From: an uncultured Ruminococcus sp.
Lineage (GTDB): Bacteria > Bacillota > Clostridia > Oscillospirales > CAG-272
Assembly (NCBI GenBank): GCA_902765885.1
Contig: CACXBN010000365.1
Span: forward strand, 1-7,146
Direction of reading: 5' to 3'
Length of the DNA: 7,146 bases
The notes under the pieces were generated by a model. The model did not search any database. It saw only the letters and a list, made by a program, of their open reading frames with translations, and was not told where the DNA came from. The position numbers and the translations under genes are program-made. Below, in pieces: positions 5,900-7,146 of the stretch (positions within the stretch are counted from its first letter, which is position 1; each line of letters begins with the position of its first letter).

Positions 5900-7146
5900 A
5901 TGAATAAAGACTTATTGGGAATGGATTATTTTGAAGATGATGCCGATGATTTATTTCCGAAGAGTTCCTTTTCTGATCCACATAGGATGTTTTCAGGAAA
6001 AGATTGCGACATGAGCGAAGAAGAAAAAAAGGCATTGATTTCAAAGAATAAAGCAGCAATTATTGCGGCTGTAAAAGAATTTGTCAATTCGAATGTAGAA
6101 ATTAGAAGGCTGCTGGTGATTTATTCTCCAGGAAAGGCAATAGACTCTGCATCGGATGAAGACCTGCAGTATGCTGACTCAATGTCATATAATGAACTGG
6201 TTGATGCTGGGTATATTGTCCATGAAATAGAGTCAGATGTTCTGGATAAAAACAAAGAGAAAGTGCATTGCATTTTATCAGTGAGTGCTTCTGAGACATC
6301 TGTTGATTTTACAGTTTTCTGTGACTATGAATACTGGCATTTAGATAATTATCGCGCAAGACCGGTGGAAATTCAAAAGATTATATATTCAGCCTTTAAC
6401 GGAAAAGAAGGAATCCTTTCAAAGAAGCTTAATAATCTCTCCTGCTCAAATATGGCCATCAGAGATGATGTCGGTGCGGTAATAGCAATATATAACGAAT
6501 CACACTCCTTGTTTTCTATGGATGATGAGGATGGGGAAGATGACAAAGAATTCCCGTTGAATCACTATGAAGATATCCTGCAAGTTGTAGTTGATAGACT
6601 CGTCAACAATACAGCTGTCAAAAAACACATTGGACGGGGTGATGCTGAAAGAATGTCTCTAGCAGAACTTATTGATAAGGGATATGTCCGATTGGTACAA
6701 AAGGTCTCAATAAATGAGGATGATCCGGATCAATATCTTATTATATATCTTGAAAATCGCATTGGCTTGGAACTCCACTTTAACATTATATCGAAAAACT
6801 CCACAAGTATGACTTCAGATGGAAAAGATAAGAATAAAGCAATTCTGAGATGCATCAAGTATGCCATGAGCATGATTCCCGGAGTTGAAGCGAAAGGAAG
6901 CCCTTCGAATTATGAGCTTAATGGTGAATGGACTCTTTATAATGTTTTTTACAGTGTTGAGTATTCCGAAGAGACTCTTAACACAGTAATTAATGAGGAA
7001 AATAGAAAGCGTGTAAAGCCGCGTTTCTTTGTGGACATTGATACTATAAACCAGGCATTGGATCTTAAACTGACTGATGAGGAATTTCAATCCAATGAGA
7101 TTCAAGAGTTGCATATTGATATTACCGATGTCCCCTACTATATATG
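5900..7146 (+). CDS. Acidic protein of unknown function with internal domain duplication, 3' truncated
   Basis: The frame is open from ATG 5900 to the window edge: 415 complete codons with no stop, so the gene is cut by the window, not broken. AGAGGAAGG (5884-5892) lies 7 bases before the ATG. I do not recognise the family. The N-terminus is very acidic (MDYFEDDADD). Two diverged copies of one domain are visible: residues ~54-150 and ~226-320. Both have a helix with V(K/D)xxVN, then after a linker the shared MSxxEL(V/I)DxGY motif (residues 95-105 and 252-262), then a beta-rich segment. An acidic linker (FSMDDEDGEDDKEF, about 204-218) separates them. No signal peptide, membrane segment, zinc site or nuclease motif is seen. 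A weak promoter could be TTGGAT (5818-5823) with TATAAA (5840-5845), 16 bp apart. Composition is much more AT-rich than the operon (bases 6061-6120 have 22 G or C of 60; bases 2221-2280 have 36), which suggests separate ancestry. A regulatory or protein-binding role is possible but unproven. Confidence 0.75.
   Translation, partial: MNKDLLGMDYFEDDADDLFPKSSFSDPHRMFSGKDCDMSEEEKKALISKNKAAIIAAVKEFVNSNVEIRRLLVIYSPGKAIDSASDEDLQYADSMSYNELVDAGYIVHEIESDVLDKNKEKVHCILSVSASETSVDFTVFCDYEYWHLDNYRARPVEIQKIIYSAFNGKEGILSKKLNNLSCSNMAIRDDVGAVIAIYNESHSLFSMDDEDGEDDKEFPLNHYEDILQVVVDRLVNNTAVKKHIGRGDAERMSLAELIDKGYVRLVQKVSINEDDPDQYLIIYLENRIGLELHFNIISKNSTSMTSDGKDKNKAILRCIKYAMSMIPGVEAKGSPSNYELNGEWTLYNVFYSVEYSEETLNTVINEENRKRVKPRFFVDIDTINQALDLKLTDEEFQSNEIQELHIDITDVPYYI

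Noticed and set aside
1..7146. CRISPR array, tRNA, rRNA, integrase or transposase
   Set aside because: No regularly spaced repeats, no tRNA-like cloverleaf and no recombinase motifs were noticed. The Cas4-like nuclease signature belongs to the helicase fusion and does not indicate a CRISPR locus.

Overview
The window looks like a piece of a Firmicutes genome, probably a clostridial gut-type organism. The evidence is strong GGAGG-type ribosome binding sites, tight same-strand gene packing, mid-range GC in the large genes, and AT-rich flanks. A phage-type DUF1351-like protein beside DNA-processing enzymes suggests accessory DNA such as a prophage, an integrative element or a defence or recombination island. 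No integrase, transposase, att site, tRNA, rRNA or CRISPR array is visible, so this is inference. Every supported gene is on the + strand.

Region 1 (1-246) is AT-rich leader DNA. It holds one plausible sigma-A-type promoter (TATAAT at 85-90) and a strong ribosome binding site just before the first gene.

Region 2 (247-5304) is a compact three-gene operon. Gene 1 is a lysine-rich coiled-coil protein resembling the phage DUF1351 family; it carries an uninterrupted run of 18 A in its coding sequence. Gene 2 starts 9 bases after gene 1 stops. It encodes a large single-chain helicase-nuclease: a complete UvrD/PcrA-type SF1A helicase followed by a RecB/AddB/Cas4-type PD-(D/E)XK nuclease with the four cysteines expected of an Fe-S cluster. 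Gene 3 starts 12 bases after gene 2 stops. It fuses an N-terminal zinc ribbon, a TPR-like helical middle and a C-terminal DEDDh (DnaQ-type) exonuclease. Together they look like a DNA end-processing machine: unwinding and cutting by gene 2, 3'-end trimming by gene 3, and DUF1351 as a partner of unknown role. Phage-type recombination and anti-invader defence are both possible jobs.

Region 3 (5305-5899) is a messy stretch of small or decaying reading frames. It holds a stop-interrupted remnant, a 6-bp hairpin, a 48-residue zinc-ribbon miniprotein with a near-perfect ribosome binding site, and an overlapping small frame with its own ribosome binding site but an in-frame TGA.

Region 4 (5900-7146) is the 5' part of an AT-rich gene that runs off the window. 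It encodes an acidic protein of at least 415 residues that I do not recognise. It contains an internal duplication, two diverged copies of one domain. Its composition differs clearly from the operon to its left, so it may have a separate history.
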